From Geomicrobium sp. JCM 19039 (GTDB lineage Bacteria > Bacillota > Bacilli > Bacillales > Marinococcaceae), in NCBI RefSeq assembly GCF_000698145.1, contig NZ_BAXB01000017.1, forward strand, positions 1 to 64,000: a stretch of 64,000 bases of DNA, in the 5' to 3' direction. Each line of letters opens with the position of its first letter. Positions within the stretch are counted from its first letter, which is position 1. The position numbers and the translations under genes were made by a program. Below are positions 56,824 to 63,883 of the stretch, one piece after another. A model generated the notes under the pieces. It was given only the letters and a program-made list of their open reading frames with translations. It had not been told where the DNA came from and did no database searches.

Positions 56824-58596
56824 TCAGAATTCTTTAGCTGCGTCAAGTTCTCGTTTAAACAGCTGGCGGTAATGCGTGCCGCTATGAACGAGTGTTTCAT
56901 GGGCGCCATCTTCAACGATCTGTCCGCCTTGCATGACGAGAATGCGATCGGCATTTTGGATGGTGTGCAGACGGTGGGCAATGGTTACGGTCGTTCGGCC
57001 TTGTTTTAGTTGTTGAAGTCCTTTTTGAATTTGTAATTCAGTCCGACTGTCCACATTGCTTGTTGCTTCATCTAAGATGAGAATGCGAGGATCACTGAGC
57101 ATGACACGAGCGATCGAAAGTAGTTGTTTTTCACCTTCAGACAACCCGGAAGCTTGTTCATCAAGGTGTGTATCGTACCCATTTGGAAGCTTGCGGATAA
57201 ATGCATCCGCTCTAGCCTGGACGGCGGCTGTAATCATGTCATCTTCAGAAGACAGGGGCCGCCCGAACGTAATGTTCTCGCGAATCGTACCGCTAAATAG
57301 CCACGGATCTTGCATGACGATGCTCGTTTGCCTTCGAAGCGCATCTTCTTGAATGGTACGAATATCTAAACCATCAATAGAAACTGATCCTTCGTTTGCT
57401 TCATAGAACCGTAATAGCAAAAGCGCTAGCGTCGTTTTTCCCGCACCGGATGCACCGACAATCGCTACATCCTCACCGGCCTCTAGTTTTACGTTAATGT
57501 CTTTTAGAACGGGTTTGTTTGCATCGTACTGAAACGACACATGTTTAAATGAGATTTCCCCATGACCTTCTGGAACGGCTGTACCGTTCGTATGATTAGG
57601 CATAGCGAGATCAATAATTTGAAATACCCGCTCGGCAGAAGCAATCGTCGCCTGGATGGTATTCGTAATGTTTGCGACTCTGTTGATCGGTTGGGTAAAG
57701 ATGCGAATGTACATAATGAGTGCTTGAACATCACCGATGGCAATCGTACGTTGAACGACGAAAATTCCACCTATGATCGCAATAACGACGTAGATGATAT
57801 TGTTCAAGAGGTTGAGCAAGGGCACGATGAGCCCTGAAAGAAATTGCGATCGCCAATTGGCCTCATATAAGGAAGTATTGTGATGTTTGAACTTAGATTT
57901 CATCGACTCATCTTGATGATACGCTTGGATGAGTGAATGATTCGTGTAGCTCTCTTCAACGTACCCATTCAGTGTACCTAACGCTTGTTGTTGCTTCCTG
58001 AATTGCACTTGGGAGTACCCAATGACTCGCTTTGTAATCAGGATGCTTATCGGCAAGGTTATACATACAATGAGAGTTAGAAGCGGGCTAATGATAAGCA
58101 TCATGACGACGACGCCGATCATCGTCATTACAGCCGTAATCGTTTGGGTGATCGTCTGTTGCAACGTGCTACTGATCTTATCAAGATCATTCACCCCACG
58201 ACTCATCAAGTCGCCTGTGCTGACACGATCAAAAAAAGTAATCGGGAGCTTCATGAGCTGATCATGCAGTTCATGACGAAGGGTATAGGTGACGCGCTGT
58301 GCAACACCAACCATCAAGTATTCTTGGATATAAGAGAAATATACGCTAAATAAATAGAGTGCAGCTAGCCCTAACAACACTTGACCGACCTGAAAGAAGT
58401 CAATGCCTGAACCGTTAACGGTCCCTTCAAACAATGTTGTAATGGCTAGGCCGAGAACAAATGGACCGAGTATGATAAACAACGTGCTTAGCACAGACGT
58501 TGCTGCAACAGCCAACAACCGGAAACGATACGGCCTAAGGTAGCCGAGAAGTCGTTTTAATGTACCCCATTGTTTTTTAAAATCTTGGTTTTTCAT
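56824..58596 (-). CDS. Heterodimeric ABC exporter, subunit B (catalytic Walker B, degenerate signature)
   Basis: 590 residues, six membrane helices in residues ~1-320 and an ATPase domain after ~345. Walker A GASGAGKTTLALLLL, Walker B ILILDEATSNVD and switch His TIAHRLHTI are canonical, but the signature reads LSEGEKQ instead of LSGGQ. That pattern is the complement of its partner and is typical of LmrCD/BmrCD-type heterodimers with one working ATP site. It overlaps the partner by 4 nt (ATGA). The closest neighbours upstream are the peptide array genes, whose products are possible cargo. Confidence 0.88.
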   Translation of the reverse strand: MKNQDFKKQWGTLKRLLGYLRPYRFRLLAVAATSVLSTLFIILGPFVLGLAITTLFEGTVNGSGIDFFQVGQVLLGLAALYLFSVYFSYIQEYLMVGVAQRVTYTLRHELHDQLMKLPITFFDRVSTGDLMSRGVNDLDKISSTLQQTITQTITAVMTMIGVVVMMLIISPLLTLIVCITLPISILITKRVIGYSQVQFRKQQQALGTLNGYVEESYTNHSLIQAYHQDESMKSKFKHHNTSLYEANWRSQFLSGLIVPLLNLLNNIIYVVIAIIGGIFVVQRTIAIGDVQALIMYIRIFTQPINRVANITNTIQATIASAERVFQIIDLAMPNHTNGTAVPEGHGEISFKHVSFQYDANKPVLKDINVKLEAGEDVAIVGASGAGKTTLALLLLRFYEANEGSVSIDGLDIRTIQEDALRRQTSIVMQDPWLFSGTIRENITFGRPLSSEDDMITAAVQARADAFIRKLPNGYDTHLDEQASGLSEGEKQLLSIARVMLSDPRILILDEATSNVDSRTELQIQKGLQQLKQGRTTVTIAHRLHTIQNADRILVMQGGQIVEDGAHETLVHSGTHYRQLFKRELDAAKEF

Positions 58597-60317
58597 CGGG
58601 TACCCTCCTCCGATTGTGTGGCCGCTAGTTCGTGATAGATCGCACTCAATTGCAAAAGTTCGTCATGGGTTCCATCTGCGATGATCTCTCCTTGATCTAA
58701 AACGACAATATGATCTGCTCGTTTGGCAATCTCAACGTCTTGTGTTGCGATGATGACAGTATTTGCATCTAACGCTTCGAACAGTTCATCAAATAGTTCA
58801 CCCTTCGTTCCTGCATCGATGGCAGAGAAGCTTTCGTCAAAGAGATACATGCGTGTGTTGCGAATGAGCGCGCGTGCGATGGCTAAACGTTGACGCTGTC
58901 CACCTGACAAATTCTTCCCATTTTGCGTTAACATCGTCTGGAGACCATCAGGAAGTTCACGAACAAAAGATGTGCACTGAGCAATCGTTAGCGCTCGGTC
59001 GATCTCATCCTTTGAAACGTCCTTTGAGCCAAAGCGAAGATTCTCTTCAATCGTCCCTGAAAAAAGCTGAGTGTTTTGCGGCGAGAACGTTGCAACCGAA
59101 CGCAACGCTTCTGGGTCCATATTTCGTAAATCGATGCCACCGAACACAATGTTCCCGGAGCTCACATCGAACAGTCTTGGGATCAATTGCAGAAACGTCG
59201 ACTTTCCTGCACCCGTTCCTCCAACGATGACGGTACGTTTATGATTAGGAATCGTACAAGTGATGTTTGTGAGCACAGGTTTTTCTGCATTTGGATACTG
59301 ATAGGAAACGTTAGAAAAGCGTAGGTTGGACGGTTGTTCGGGCGATAACGACTGTGCCGGCTTTTTGATGTTCGACTCTGTATTTAACACTTCTAGAATC
59401 CGTTTTGCGGATACCGACGCCCTTGGGAAGCTGACAAACAGAACGGACGTCAACATGATCGAGAACAGAATGTACATCGCATATTGAATAAAGGCCATAA
59501 GGTCCCCGACTTGCAGCTCGCCTGCATTTAGTTGCAGTGAACCGAACCACAAAAGCGCTACAATTGAAAAGTTCAAGATGAACATCATGATCGGTGTGAG
59601 ATAAATCATGAGCTGGTGAACATGAATTGCGGCATCTCGGTAGGAATGATTGGCTTCTGAAAAGCGCTCTCGTTCCCGATCGACTTGGTTAAATGAACGA
59701 ATGTCACGAATTCCGGTGATGCCTTCGCGCAGTGTCCGGTTCAATTGGTCCACCTTTTTTTGTAGAGCGGTAAACAATACGCCACCTTTTTTTGCAAAGC
59801 CAATGACAATAAGAATAATAATAGGAAGCGGCGCGATAAGGATGAATGAGAGCATTACGTTTTTTGTTACTGAAAGAATAAATGCGCCGATGAACATCAT
59901 TGGAGCGAGCAGCATTGTTTTTAATAGAAGAGATAAGATCGTCTGGACTTGTTGAACATCATTTGTCGTCCGGATGAGCAATGTTGAATGACCGAATTGA
60001 CGATATTCTTGAAGCGAAAAACCTTGGACGCTGGCGTATAACCTTTCTCTTATTGTAACGGCAACTGAAGATGTTAATTTCGAAGTCTGATAGCCAGACA
60101 AAATTGTCACTGCTACGGTTACGAGCGTGATCAATAACATCCAAAGGCCAATCTGGATAATATAAGACATATCAGCATTGGCAATCCCTACGTCAACTAG
60201 CTCAGCGAGAAGTGTAGGCAAGGTCAGTTGCAGGATGGCTTGTAGAAATACTAAAAAAGCAATAAGCACTAATCTAGCTCGATAAGGTTTTAAGTAAATT
60301 CTCATTAGCTCCAGCAT
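58593..60317 (-). CDS. Heterodimeric ABC exporter, subunit A (switch His replaced)
   Basis: 574 residues. Six membrane helices, then Walker A VGGTGAGKSTFLQLI, canonical signature LSGGQRQRLAIARAL, Walker B MYLFDESFSAID and IATQDVEIA, where the switch His is replaced by Gln. Together with subunit B this gives one canonical and one degenerate ATP site. The start at 60317 lacks a strong ribosome site; ATG 60305 is an alternative. It begins 26 bp after the array terminator, so it may be expressed by read-through or a separate promoter. Confidence 0.88.
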   Translation of the reverse strand: MLELMRIYLKPYRARLVLIAFLVFLQAILQLTLPTLLAELVDVGIANADMSYIIQIGLWMLLITLVTVAVTILSGYQTSKLTSSVAVTIRERLYASVQGFSLQEYRQFGHSTLLIRTTNDVQQVQTILSLLLKTMLLAPMMFIGAFILSVTKNVMLSFILIAPLPIIILIVIGFAKKGGVLFTALQKKVDQLNRTLREGITGIRDIRSFNQVDRERERFSEANHSYRDAAIHVHQLMIYLTPIMMFILNFSIVALLWFGSLQLNAGELQVGDLMAFIQYAMYILFSIMLTSVLFVSFPRASVSAKRILEVLNTESNIKKPAQSLSPEQPSNLRFSNVSYQYPNAEKPVLTNITCTIPNHKRTVIVGGTGAGKSTFLQLIPRLFDVSSGNIVFGGIDLRNMDPEALRSVATFSPQNTQLFSGTIEENLRFGSKDVSKDEIDRALTIAQCTSFVRELPDGLQTMLTQNGKNLSGGQRQRLAIARALIRNTRMYLFDESFSAIDAGTKGELFDELFEALDANTVIIATQDVEIAKRADHIVVLDQGEIIADGTHDELLQLSAIYHELAATQSEEGTR

Positions 60318-60342
60318 CGGGTTTCACCACTTCAATCGAATT

Positions 60343-60375
60343 TAAAAACCTGCCGAGAGAGGACTCCCGACAGGT
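60343..60375 (-). terminator. Terminator of the peptide array
   Basis: On the minus strand a fully paired 12-bp stem, ACCTGTCGGGAG/CTCTCGGCAGGT (two G-U pairs), loop TCCT, then TTTTT. It separates the array from the ABC exporter genes. Confidence 0.9.
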
Positions 60376-60387
60376 TGGTTAGATCAT

Positions 60388-60477
60388 TTAAAGGAGATTA
60401 AAATCAATATCTGTGTTTAATGAGTCAGTCCCACTGTCATTAAGCACATCGTTAAGAACTTGTGTAAGATCTAACAT
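60388..60477 (-). CDS. Array peptide 12 (L type), 29 aa
   Basis: ATG start with CCGGAGGTGTGTAAC upstream. Sequence opens MLDLTQVLNDVLNDS and closes GTDSLNTDIDFNLL. It is the promoter-distal member, 13 nt before the array terminator, and follows one of the three hairpin spacers. It shares T5-Q6, L8-N9, V11-L12 and S15-G16 with all other copies; no Cys, Lys or Arg. Confidence 0.85.
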   Translation of the reverse strand: MLDLTQVLNDVLNDSGTDSLNTDIDFNLL

Positions 60478-60514
60478 GTTACACACCTCCGGAGTAGAAG
60501 AATTGTTTCCATTT

Positions 60515-60550
60515 GCAAGATGAACGGGAGTAGACCGGCGTTCACCTTGC
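60515..60550 (-). other. Spacer hairpin between array peptides 11 and 12
   Basis: In the minus-strand RNA, GCAAGGUGAACG pairs with CGUUCAUCUUGC (12 bp, one G-U) within a 112-nt spacer. No U tract follows. Confidence 0.75.
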
Positions 60551-60589
60551 TGTTTTTGTTATTCTTATTTTCGTAGAGGTTTCAAAGAC

Positions 60590-60679
60590 TTAAAGAATGT
60601 TCAAGTCAAGACCGATGTTTCCGGAGTCGTTTCCGCTCCCGTTGAGCACATCGTTTAAGATTTGCGTAATGTCGTTCAT
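60590..60679 (-). CDS. Array peptide 11 (N type), 29 aa
   Basis: ATG start, GGAGGTG 6 nt upstream. Opens MNDITQILNDVLNGS and closes GNDSGNIGLDLNIL. Compared with copy 3 it has eight synonymous codon differences and only one amino acid difference (Gly for Ala at 20), evidence of selection on the protein. Confidence 0.88.
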   Translation of the reverse strand: MNDITQILNDVLNGSGNDSGNIGLDLNIL

Positions 60680-60712
60680 GGAAAACACCTCCTTTTTAGG
60701 ATTAGCTAACGT

Positions 60713-60799
60713 TTAAAGAATGTTCAAGTCGAGACCTGTATTGAGCGAATCGTTTCCGCTATCGTTCAACACGTCATTAAGGATTTGAGTGATATCCAA
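60713..60799 (-). CDS. Array peptide 10 (D type, TTG start), 28 aa
   Basis: TTG start with GGAGGTG 6 nt upstream. Opens (M)DITQILNDVLNDS and closes GNDSLNTGLDLNIL. One residue shorter at the N terminus than the L-type peptides it resembles. Confidence 0.83.
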   Translation of the reverse strand: MDITQILNDVLNDSGNDSLNTGLDLNIL

Positions 60800-60830
60800 G
60801 AGAAACACCTCCTAAAAGGTTTAAAAAGAT

Positions 60831-60920
60831 TTAAAGAATGTTCAAGTCAAGACCTGTGTTAAGCGAGTCGTTTCCGCTCCCGTTAAGCACATCGTTTAAG
60901 ATTTGCGTGATGTCGTTCAT
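60831..60920 (-). CDS. Array peptide 9 (N type), 29 aa
   Basis: ATG start, GGAGGTG 6 nt upstream. Opens MNDITQILNDVLNGS and closes GNDSLNTGLDLNIL. Nucleotide-identical to copy 7, showing a recent duplication. Confidence 0.88.
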   Translation of the reverse strand: MNDITQILNDVLNGSGNDSLNTGLDLNIL

Positions 60921-60953
60921 GGAAAACACCTCCCTGTTTGTATTCAAATGAAT

Positions 60954-61043
60954 TTATAGGATATTCAAGTCAAGGTCTGAATTAAGCGAGTCATTCCCGC
61001 TATCGTTCAACACGCCATTAAGAATTTGTGTAAGATCTAACAT
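60954..61043 (-). CDS. Array peptide 8 (L type), 29 aa
   Basis: ATG start, GGAGGTGAG upstream. Opens MLDLTQILNGVLNDS and closes GNDSLNSDLDLNIL. Follows a hairpin spacer. Near-identical to copy 6 (Asp for Glu at position 18). Confidence 0.88.
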   Translation of the reverse strand: MLDLTQILNGVLNDSGNDSLNSDLDLNIL

Positions 61044-61082
61044 GTATACTCACCTCCGAAGTTAAGGGATTGTTTCGGCTCA

Positions 61083-61116
61083 CAAGATGAACGGGAGTAG
61101 ACCTGCGCTCACCTTG
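61083..61116 (-). other. Spacer hairpin between array peptides 7 and 8
   Basis: CAAGGUGAGCG pairs with CGUUCAUCUUG (11 bp with G-U pairs) in the minus-strand RNA, in a 113-nt spacer homologous to the one before peptide 12. Confidence 0.72.
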
Positions 61117-61156
61117 CTGTTTTTGTTATTCTTATTTTCGTAGAGGTTTCACAGAC

Positions 61157-61246
61157 TTAAAGAATGTTCAAGTCAAGACCTGTGTTAAGCGAGTCGTTTC
61201 CGCTCCCGTTAAGCACATCGTTTAAGATTTGCGTGATGTCGTTCAT
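61157..61246 (-). CDS. Array peptide 7 (N type), 29 aa
   Basis: ATG start, GGAGGTG 6 nt upstream. Same protein and DNA as copy 9. It precedes a hairpin spacer and copy 8. Confidence 0.88.
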   Translation of the reverse strand: MNDITQILNDVLNGSGNDSLNTGLDLNIL

Positions 61247-61279
61247 GGAAAACACCTCCCTGTTTGTATTCAAATGAAT

Positions 61280-61369
61280 TTATAGGATGTTTAAGTCAAG
61301 GTCTGAATTAAGTGATTCATTCCCGCTATCGTTCAACACACCATTAAGAATTTGTGTAAGATCTAACAT
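61280..61369 (-). CDS. Array peptide 6 (L type), 29 aa
   Basis: ATG start, GGAGGTGAG upstream. Opens MLDLTQILNGVLNDS and closes GNESLNSDLDLNIL. Follows the most diverged hairpin spacer. Confidence 0.88.
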   Translation of the reverse strand: MLDLTQILNGVLNDSGNESLNSDLDLNIL

Positions 61370-61408
61370 GTGATACTCACCTCCAAAGTAGAAGAATTGC
61401 TTCCATTT

Positions 61409-61444
61409 GCAAGATGGATGGGAATACGTTGGCGTCCACCTCGC
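61409..61444 (-). other. Spacer hairpin between array peptides 5 and 6
   Basis: GCGAGGUGGACG pairs with CAUCCAUCUUGC (11 of 12 positions) in the minus-strand RNA. Relative to the peptide 11-12 hairpin, an A-U pair has become G-C. Confidence 0.72.
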
Positions 61445-61483
61445 TGCTTACGCGATTATTATTTTCTTAGAAATTTAAAAGAC

Positions 61484-61573
61484 TTAAAGAATGTTCAAAT
61501 CAAGACCGATGTTTCCGGATTCGTTTCCGCTCCCGTTGAGTACATCATTAAGAATTTGTGTGATGTCGTTCAT
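61484..61573 (-). CDS. Array peptide 5 (N type), 29 aa
   Basis: ATG start, GGAGGTG 6 nt upstream. Opens MNDITQILNDVLNGS and closes GNESGNIGLDLNIL. Confidence 0.88.
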   Translation of the reverse strand: MNDITQILNDVLNGSGNESGNIGLDLNIL

Positions 61574-61606
61574 GGAAAACACCTCCCTATCTGTATTCGT
61601 TTTAAT

Positions 61607-61693
61607 TTATAGGACATTCAAGTCAATGCCCGTATTAAGCGAGTCGTTCCCGCTATCGTTCAACACGTCATTAAGAATTTGTGTAAAATCCAA
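61607..61693 (-). CDS. Array peptide 4 (D type, TTG start), 28 aa
   Basis: TTG start with GGAGGTG 6 nt upstream. Opens (M)DFTQILNDVLNDS and closes GNDSLNTGIDLNVL. With copy 10 it forms the TTG-started subgroup. Confidence 0.83.
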   Translation of the reverse strand: MDFTQILNDVLNDSGNDSLNTGIDLNVL

Positions 61694-61723
61694 GAGAAAC
61701 ACCTCCTAAAAGGTTGAAAAGAA

Positions 61724-61813
61724 TTAAAGAATGTTTAAGTCAAGGCCAATGTTGGCGGAGTCGTTCCCGCTCCCGTTAAGCACATCATTAAGAATTTGCG
61801 TAATGTCGTTCAT
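61724..61813 (-). CDS. Array peptide 3 (N type), 29 aa
   Basis: ATG start, GGAGGTG 6 nt upstream. Opens MNDITQILNDVLNGS and closes GNDSANIGLDLNIL. First of the alternating N/L-type copies. Confidence 0.88.
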   Translation of the reverse strand: MNDITQILNDVLNGSGNDSANIGLDLNIL

Positions 61814-61851
61814 GGAAAACACCTCCTTTATAAGATTAAAAGTTGCTCCAA

Positions 61852-61941
61852 CTAGAATACTTTGAAATCAAGATCGAAAGTTGCTGAGTCGGTGCCACTC
61901 TCAGTAAGAACATCGTTCAAGATTTGCGTGATATCGAACAT
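61852..61941 (-). CDS. Array peptide 2 (divergent), 29 aa
   Basis: ATG start, GGAGGTGATTC upstream. Opens MFDITQILNDVLTES and closes GTDSATFDLDFKVF. It shares T13-E14-S15 with copy 1 and has the only Lys in the set. Confidence 0.85.
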   Translation of the reverse strand: MFDITQILNDVLTESGTDSATFDLDFKVF

Positions 61942-61973
61942 GAGAATCACCTCCTACGAATACTTATCTTTTC

Positions 61974-62063
61974 TTATAGAACATTTAGTGAAATGGTAAT
62001 ATTTCCTGATTCGTTTCCACTCTCAGTTAGGACATCATTTAGCAGTTGGGTTACATCTAACAT
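61974..62063 (-). CDS. Array peptide 1 (divergent, promoter-proximal), 29 aa
   Basis: ATG start with GAGGAGGTGC upstream. Opens MLDVTQLLNDVLTES and closes GNESGNITISLNVL. About 100 nt downstream of the TGATCC-N16-CGTT promoter candidate. Copies 1 and 2 look like the older, diverged members. Confidence 0.85.
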   Translation of the reverse strand: MLDVTQLLNDVLTESGNESGNITISLNVL

Positions 62064-62160
62064 GGAAAGCACCTCCTCAGTCACCGTATCGATTTTGACA
62101 TTTAAGTTGTTCTTGGTGTTCGCTTTTCTGACGATGTCTCAAAGCCTAGTTGCCTAAGCT

Positions 62161-62186
62161 AACGTAATCGAAAATGATTTGGATCA
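62161..62186 (-). promoter_or_regulatory. ECF-sigma-like promoter of the peptide array
   Basis: On the minus strand TGATCC (62186-62181), 16-bp spacer, CGTT (62164-62161). The flanks AAGTGATCCAAAT and CGTTAGCT are identical to those upstream of the FN3 gene. Spacing and the CG-containing -10 resemble ECF promoters such as SigW (TGAAAC-N16-CGTA). Confidence 0.65.
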
Positions 62187-62212
62187 CTTTTTCTTAAATT
62201 TTTTTTAAAAAA

Positions 62213-62650
62213 TTATTGAGAGACTTTGTTAGAAGGCTCAGATTCGGTGCCGTCTTCCGCGATCGTCGTCACGTAATAATCCAATTGGTCAATGTCATCA
62301 TCGGTATACGTTTTTCTTTCACTTTGTGTAACTGTCGCCACAGGTTCAAAGTTAGAGCCACTGCCTTTGTAGATTCGATAACCGCGAATGTCGTCTTCAC
62401 GAACGGCGTGCCAAGTGAGAAATGTACCCGTAATCTCCACGTTTTCCGGTGCTGGTGGACGGGGTTGGCTCACTTCTTGCGCGGTTTCAGAGTATGAGTC
62501 GGTCGTTTCATCTCCAACGGATCGTTCAGGAGCGACCGGACGGCTAGTTACGTCCTCATCTTCTGCATCGGGGGCGTTCATCGTGACGAACGTAAACGCT
62601 GCAAGAATGACAAGAAAACCAGTGAGCGTAAACAGTGTCATTACTTTCAT
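62213..62650 (-). CDS. Secreted or membrane-anchored fibronectin type III protein, 145 aa
   Basis: N-terminal hydrophobic segment MTLFTLTGFLVILAAFTFV after a short positive start (signal peptide or anchor; no lipobox Cys). An acidic linker (APDAEDEDVTSRPVAPERSV) is followed by one FN3-like domain at about 60-145 (PRPPAPENVEITGTFLTWHA, then DDIRGYRIYKGSGSNFEPVA, ESEPSNKVSQ). ATG 62650 with GAGG 8 nt upstream. It shares its promoter motif with the adjacent peptide array, so it may interact with the exported peptides. Confidence 0.75.
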   Translation of the reverse strand: MKVMTLFTLTGFLVILAAFTFVTMNAPDAEDEDVTSRPVAPERSVGDETTDSYSETAQEVSQPRPPAPENVEITGTFLTWHAVREDDIRGYRIYKGSGSNFEPVATVTQSERKTYTDDDIDQLDYYVTTIAEDGTESEPSNKVSQ

Positions 62651-62717
62651 ACATATCGCCTCAATGAATTTGTGAAATAATCTCGTCAATCATTTGAAAA
62701 GTACGTATACCATAGCT

Positions 62718-62743
62718 AACGATGCGGATGCCCATTTGGATCA
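62718..62743 (-). promoter_or_regulatory. ECF-sigma-like promoter of FN3 gene
   Basis: On the minus strand TGATCC, 16-bp spacer, CGTT, with flanks AAGTGATCCAAAT and CGTTAGCT identical to the array promoter while the spacer differs. Confidence 0.65.
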
Positions 62744-62770
62744 CTTATCGGATCATTTTTTTTGAGAAAC

Positions 62771-62800
62771 AAAAAAACCGCCCCAGCAGGGGCGGTTTAG
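62771..62800 (-). terminator. Terminator of DUF6612-like lipoprotein gene
   Basis: On the minus strand AAACCGCCCC-TGCT-GGGGCGGTTT followed by TTTT. Confidence 0.92.
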
Positions 62801-62808
62801 ATCGTCTG

Positions 62809-63795
62809 TTATTCGTCGCTATCTGTGTCTTCTTCGTCCACATCTAGCTCATCATCTTCAATGTCTTCGTCAAACTCAGGCATTTCTTGCTCGATCTCAC
62901 CCATATCAATGGCGTTATCTAGAGCTTCTTGTGGAATTTCAATGGACTCGACTTCATCGAAGTCGTAGAAGGTTGCGTGCGTCTCTTGAACCATCGTCAT
63001 TGTTTCGCCTTCTTCTTCAATCTCCATTTCAAGATTCATGGTCATTTCTTCTTGATAGTACGTATCTTTATTAATGTAGATCACGTAGTCAAATACATTA
63101 ATGTCCATCTGTTGGAAGATTTGATCCATTTCAGCAGCCATTTGTTGGTCACCTTGTTGCATTTGCGTAAGTTCACGTGTCAGTTCCATAAGATCGTCAC
63201 CTGAACCTTCAATCGTGAGGGCATAGCGATCACCTTCATCTTCTACGGACAGTTCATTCGCGTATTCGAGCAACATTTCAAGCTGGTCTTGAGGAGCCAT
63301 TTGGAAGTCTTCTAAGTTTTCCATACCCATCATTTCGCCGCTCATCTTCAACCATTCACCGCTCATTTCATCGTACATATAGAGCGTGCCGTCTTCATCC
63401 ATGTATTGTTCCATTTCCATTTCTTCTTCAGACATAGGGTCTGGCATCGTCATCGTTTGTGAGAACATCATCGGGTCAACGATCACTTCCATGACCGCGC
63501 TTGAATCCATTACCATGTCTTCACCGTCAAAACTGATCGTTTGGTCCATATCCATTTCCGAGCGGAAGCTGTTCACTTGCTCCATTGCTTCCATAGACTG
63601 CATTAGAATTTCCTCTGCTTCACTGTTGTCTGCTGTTTCTGTGTCTTCTTCGTCTTCGACAGGTTCAACGTCTGTGTCTTCTTCTTGAGCCGCTTCTTCA
63701 TTTACATCTGCATCCGTTTCTGTGTCTTCATCACCACAAGCTGCTAACACGAGCATTAGCGCAGAAGTTGAAAGCAGCATATTCATTTTTTTCAT
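62809..63795 (-). CDS. Acidic lipoprotein, DUF6612-like (LolA/LppX-type fold)
   Basis: 328 residues. Lipoprotein signal MLLSTSALMLVLAACGDE, a strongly acidic linker, then a beta-rich domain (EEILMQSMEAMEQVNSFRSE, MDSSAVMEVIVDPMMFSQTM, LYMYDEMSGEWLKMSGEM, YVIYINKDTYYQEEMTMNLE) as in DUF6612 surface lipoproteins, ending in a long Asp/Glu tail. The extreme acidity fits an alkaline or saline outside. GGAGG lies 6 nt upstream. A possible SigB-type promoter precedes it. Confidence 0.78.
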   Translation of the reverse strand: MKKMNMLLSTSALMLVLAACGDEDTETDADVNEEAAQEEDTDVEPVEDEEDTETADNSEAEEILMQSMEAMEQVNSFRSEMDMDQTISFDGEDMVMDSSAVMEVIVDPMMFSQTMTMPDPMSEEEMEMEQYMDEDGTLYMYDEMSGEWLKMSGEMMGMENLEDFQMAPQDQLEMLLEYANELSVEDEGDRYALTIEGSGDDLMELTRELTQMQQGDQQMAAEMDQIFQQMDINVFDYVIYINKDTYYQEEMTMNLEMEIEEEGETMTMVQETHATFYDFDEVESIEIPQEALDNAIDMGEIEQEMPEFDEDIEDDELDVDEEDTDSDE

Positions 63796-63857
63796 GTCGA
63801 GTCCTCCGTATTTGCGACTTGTTTGAGTCGTCGCAATAGTAAGTATGCGTTACCTCT

Positions 63858-63883
63858 ATCCCCTTACACGTGCAAAAATAAAC
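63858..63883 (-). promoter_or_regulatory. Possible SigB promoter of the lipoprotein gene
   Basis: On the minus strand GTTTAT, 14-bp spacer, GGGGAT, close to the SigB consensus GTTTAA-N13-15-GGGTAT, about 63 bp before the start codon. Beyond it to 64000 I see nothing else. Confidence 0.4.

Noticed and set aside
60954..61246. RTX-type calcium-binding repeats in the peptides (NGSGNDSLN)
   Set aside because: The match to the GGxGxDxUx nonapeptide is a single turn per peptide; RTX folds need several consecutive repeats in one chain.
60388..62063. CRISPR-like or plain tandem non-coding repeat
   Set aside because: Units contain intact ORFs with ribosome sites, differ mainly at synonymous positions, and there are no unique 30-40-nt spacers between short identical repeats.
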